The position numbers and the translations under genes were made by a program. A stretch of 64,000 bases of DNA, taken from Notospermus geniculatus. Its lineage: Eukaryota > Nemertea > Pilidiophora > Heteronemertea > Lineidae. The stretch lies in NCBI GenBank assembly GCA_002633025.1, contig NMRB01000592.1, positions 239,962 through 303,961 on the forward strand. Reading direction: 5' to 3'. Position 1 is the stretch's first letter; each line of letters opens with the position of its first letter. This document shows, piece after piece, positions 61,541-64,000 of the stretch. The notes beneath the pieces were generated by a model. It was given only the letters and a program-made list of their open reading frames with translations. It searched no databases and was not told where the DNA came from.

Positions 61541-62557
61541 GTAGGTCTTCAGTGCTGCTGCATGTGAGGGTTTTCTTGCGAGTGTTGGCTCACAATGGGC
61601 TATTCACCATCGTTTGTGTCATTTCGGCTTTTAGGCTCCGACCAATGACACTAACAGCTGCTCACCATTGAGTTGCCCATAGAAAGCCGACTGTCAGGTG
61701 GAAGAGTGCCTTCATAATGTTGACTTCTTATGTTGAGCACTGTCACGACTTGATGATAAACTGAAGTCAAATTTATGAGTGAAATGCTCCAAGAACCAGT
61801 GATAAGCTGACTCATGCCAATTATTAGTCTCCGCCACGCCACGTAGTGGTCGAGCGGAGACTCTTGTGTTAGCTAGGAAACTTTCTCGGCCCAAACCAAC
61901 CTCAGACCAGGAGGCTTACGTGCCTATGCGTGTGTGCATTCTGCAGTGCTTCACGGGCTCCTTGCAGTGTCGTAATTTTATCACCATATAACACGAAGTT
62001 TCGACGAAACTGTCTTTCAATAAAATATTCCGGTGTCAGGATTTGTGACTACTAGTATTCTTTCATTTCCACGTCGGGTGTATGTTGTTTAATTTATCCA
62101 TGCTGATGTTAACGACGATGTTTTGCGCCACGACTGCCGTATGATCCCAGCCTGACAACATGGACGACANCGACGGACGACGGATACACCACCATCGCAA
62201 TAGCTCACCCCGGTGAGCTAAAAAGGGCTATTGTCCCCAATCAACTGCAACGATCTACAACCCAAATCTTTGAAGTGCAGGATGGAGGCTTTTCCTGAGG
62301 CAGTCTAGTTAGGCCACCAAGGCATCTGCCTCAGAAGACGAGACGAAGGCTGCTGGATTGCCTGGAGCCAGAAAATCCATTTAGACAATTAACAGATCAA
62401 TAACACATAAGTGGGACCCCAGGGATGTTGACGCCCTCTCAGTCTAGGGTCATTGGGCAAACTTATTTTGCCTTGGGATGGGTTTGATTGAAATGTACAT
62501 CTAAGTAGTAAAAGGTATTGAAGTTGATTGACTACATCTGACATGAAACACATGATG
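61541..62557 (+). other. Downstream intron, repeat-rich
   Basis: A hairpin GTCTCCGCCACGCCACGTAG / GGTCGAGCGGAGAC lies at about 61829-61862, and a GCTCACCCCGGTGAGC palindrome at about 62202-62217, perhaps the two ends of one element containing the N at 62170. No family exon recognised. Confidence 0.5.
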
Positions 62558-62922
62558 TATAGAGGTTCTTCACGTGACGTCACAGCTCAAAATGTCCGCC
62601 GTTTTGGCCGTCATGACGCAATGTCACAGTATCAACACAGCGTTCAGCACGCAGTTTTAACGTCGGCAGTCATCGGCCCTCTTCTACAGCCACCGACAGC
62701 AAGCCGTATGGACGATTCGCTTTGTTTTCAACACAGTTTTCACACCAGACCAACTACTTATGCTCAGAAACTGTGAGAGGTAAAGTGATTTGTTGAGTTG
62801 TATGCTCCCAGTGGTCTGTATGCGCCGCTAAACTTTTGAACTGAGAACAAGATGGCAGCCTCGATGGCTTCATTTTGACGGCCAGTATGGCGGCTGTGTG
62901 ACGTCAGTGAAGAACCTCTATA
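62558..62922. mobile_element. Foldback MITE with TA flanks
   Basis: TATAGAGGTTCTTCACGTGA starts and TCAGTGAAGAACCTCTATA ends the element; the inner AAAATGTCCGCCGTTTTGGC pairs with TTTTGACGGCCAGTATGGCGG. 365 bases, no transposase. Confidence 0.85.
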
Positions 62923-62941
62923 GGCTCCCAGAACATTACAG

Positions 62942-63031
62942 CCAGTAGCACACTAGTGGATATCGCAAGCGATCTGCTTGCCACTGAGCAAAATCGACTG
63001 TTGATGATGCCCGGTGTGTGTGTGTGCTGGA
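62942..63031. repeat. Fragment related to foldback family U
   Basis: TATCGCAAGCGATCTGCTTG resembles the ATCGCAAGCAATCTGATC region at 36850; weak. Confidence 0.35.
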
Positions 63032-63129
63032 CAGGATTATATTGTGAGTACACATGATTTCTTATTGAACAATGGCATCTCACCCCGAGTGAAATCATGA
63101 GCCGAATTTATGACATCACAACTTTTCTT

Positions 63130-63400
63130 GCTGTTCAGAGAAATTGGTTTGGCGGCTTCAGATAGGACCCTCCTATGGGGAACTGCTCAAGGCGAGGCAT
63201 TTTGCCAGAGTTTTCTCCCCGATGCTTTAAAAATAAATGAAAGAGGTTTCACTCAGGGTGCGTTAAACACGTCACTGTGTTTCGGAACGATGTCTCGACC
63301 CTGCCACAATTTGGGGGCTCAGCCGGGAAGAATCAATGTCGACTTTGTACCCGTTGGCGTTGTGCTTGTTTGATTGGAGAATGTTGGCTATAGTCGTGGT
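63130..63400 (+). mobile_element. Possible LTR-retrotransposon remnant with primer-binding-site-like motif
   Basis: TTGGGGGCTCAGCCGGGA at 63311-63328 resembles the tRNA-complementary primer-binding sites of Ty3/gypsy-type and other LTR elements. Just upstream the sequence ends CTGCCACA (LTRs end in CA), and an AATAAA-type signal (AAAATAAATG) lies about 80 bases before. No gag or pol frame is visible and the 5' LTR border is unclear. Confidence 0.35.
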
Positions 63401-64000
63401 GTCAGCCGAAGTGATGCGGATTCGAATGTTATATGTTCGTTTCGTTTGTGGTACGCTTCATGTGTGCGCGGTTCGTTGATCGACTCGTGTTGGAATTTCA
63501 TATTCCTGTTTGGAGAATGGTACCAGTACCGCTCAACCCTGATGTCGTATGTCAGAAGCCATTCGCTATCTTGCTTCACCAGCGATCGATTGCAGTTAAG
63601 AGTAACTTAATACAAAAGAAAACTCGCACCTCGAACAGCACTTAATAATTGCTTACACAGGGCCCACACACATGAAAACACCTACACCTAAAACAAGTCA
63701 ACCATCCTGTAGGCTAACTACCGGTAGACTAGAATGAAACCTTCAAATACATCTGACTTGTAATATTATGGACTAGCGCTATTTATGGATGATCACAGAC
63801 ACAACTTCATGTATAGTATCAAGTACCTGGATACGCCGTGAGCATTTCAAAGAAAAAGATAATTGAAATTTCTATCCTTTTGAAAATAGGCATTGATTGA
63901 GAATTTTAAGTCTATAGTGCGTTTCCAATCAATCAGCATCACTGACAATCATGAGAGTTGTCAAAGAAAATGACTATGTCAATCATCAGTTTTTCAACTT

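Larger units (their letters stand above)
58871..60426 (+). other. Intron between exons 27 and 28 with foldbacks
   Basis: GGGCC-ended foldback at 59373-59492 (GGGCCCGCATTCTAGAAG with CTTCTAGAATATGGCTCTG) and family C foldback at 60023-60270. The remainder shows no exon or feature I can support. Confidence 0.7.

Overview
This is animal nuclear DNA with a low density of coding sequence and many repeats. Short exons are separated by AG/GT-bounded introns. The non-coding part is crowded with tRNA-derived SINEs, short foldback (MITE-like) elements and minisatellites. I see no rRNA, tRNA, CRISPR or bacterial-type operon features. The species cannot be fixed from the sequence. The neurobeachin-type protein and the Meta-like SINE core fit an invertebrate, probably a marine deuterostome or a lophotrochozoan.

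One gene accounts for nearly all recognisable coding sequence: a + strand neurobeachin/LRBA-family BEACH protein gene, whose 5' half runs from 1544 past the right edge. I can place 29 coding exons (about 1,840 codons). The reading phase agrees at every junction except one: between 37252 and 42268 an exon of about 40 codons, conserved in the family, is missing from the assembly or not recognisable. The exons encode the N-terminal helical solenoid, the concanavalin A-like (laminin-G-like) lectin fold (about 43568-46319), the armadillo-like region (46122-51993), a long low-complexity linker exon with GEGQ repeats (52141-53167), a second conserved helical block (53085-57600), and an acidic Glu/Lys-rich linker (58712-61540). 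The DUF1088, PH, BEACH and WD40 parts must lie beyond 64000.

Layout: 1-1543, upstream region with a TATA-less promoter candidate and two tiny uORFs. 1544-1702, exon 1. 1703-37147, a 35.4 kb first intron filled with mobile-element debris. It holds one 564-base assembly gap, a likely false duplication, several minisatellites, and two weak candidate first exons of unknown genes or isoforms near 13.6-14.3 kb. 37148-61540, the exon-dense part of the gene, also with MITEs and SINEs in its introns. 61541-64000, downstream intron containing a TA-flanked foldback element and a possible LTR-retrotransposon remnant.

Members of this family are large cytosolic, membrane-associated scaffolds that act in vesicle trafficking and bind the PKA RII subunit. 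No accessory system or operon is present. The unusual points are the lost exon, an 18-nt in-frame microexon, a possible GC-AG cassette exon, and a rich set of non-autonomous DNA transposons, several with recognisable target-site duplications.
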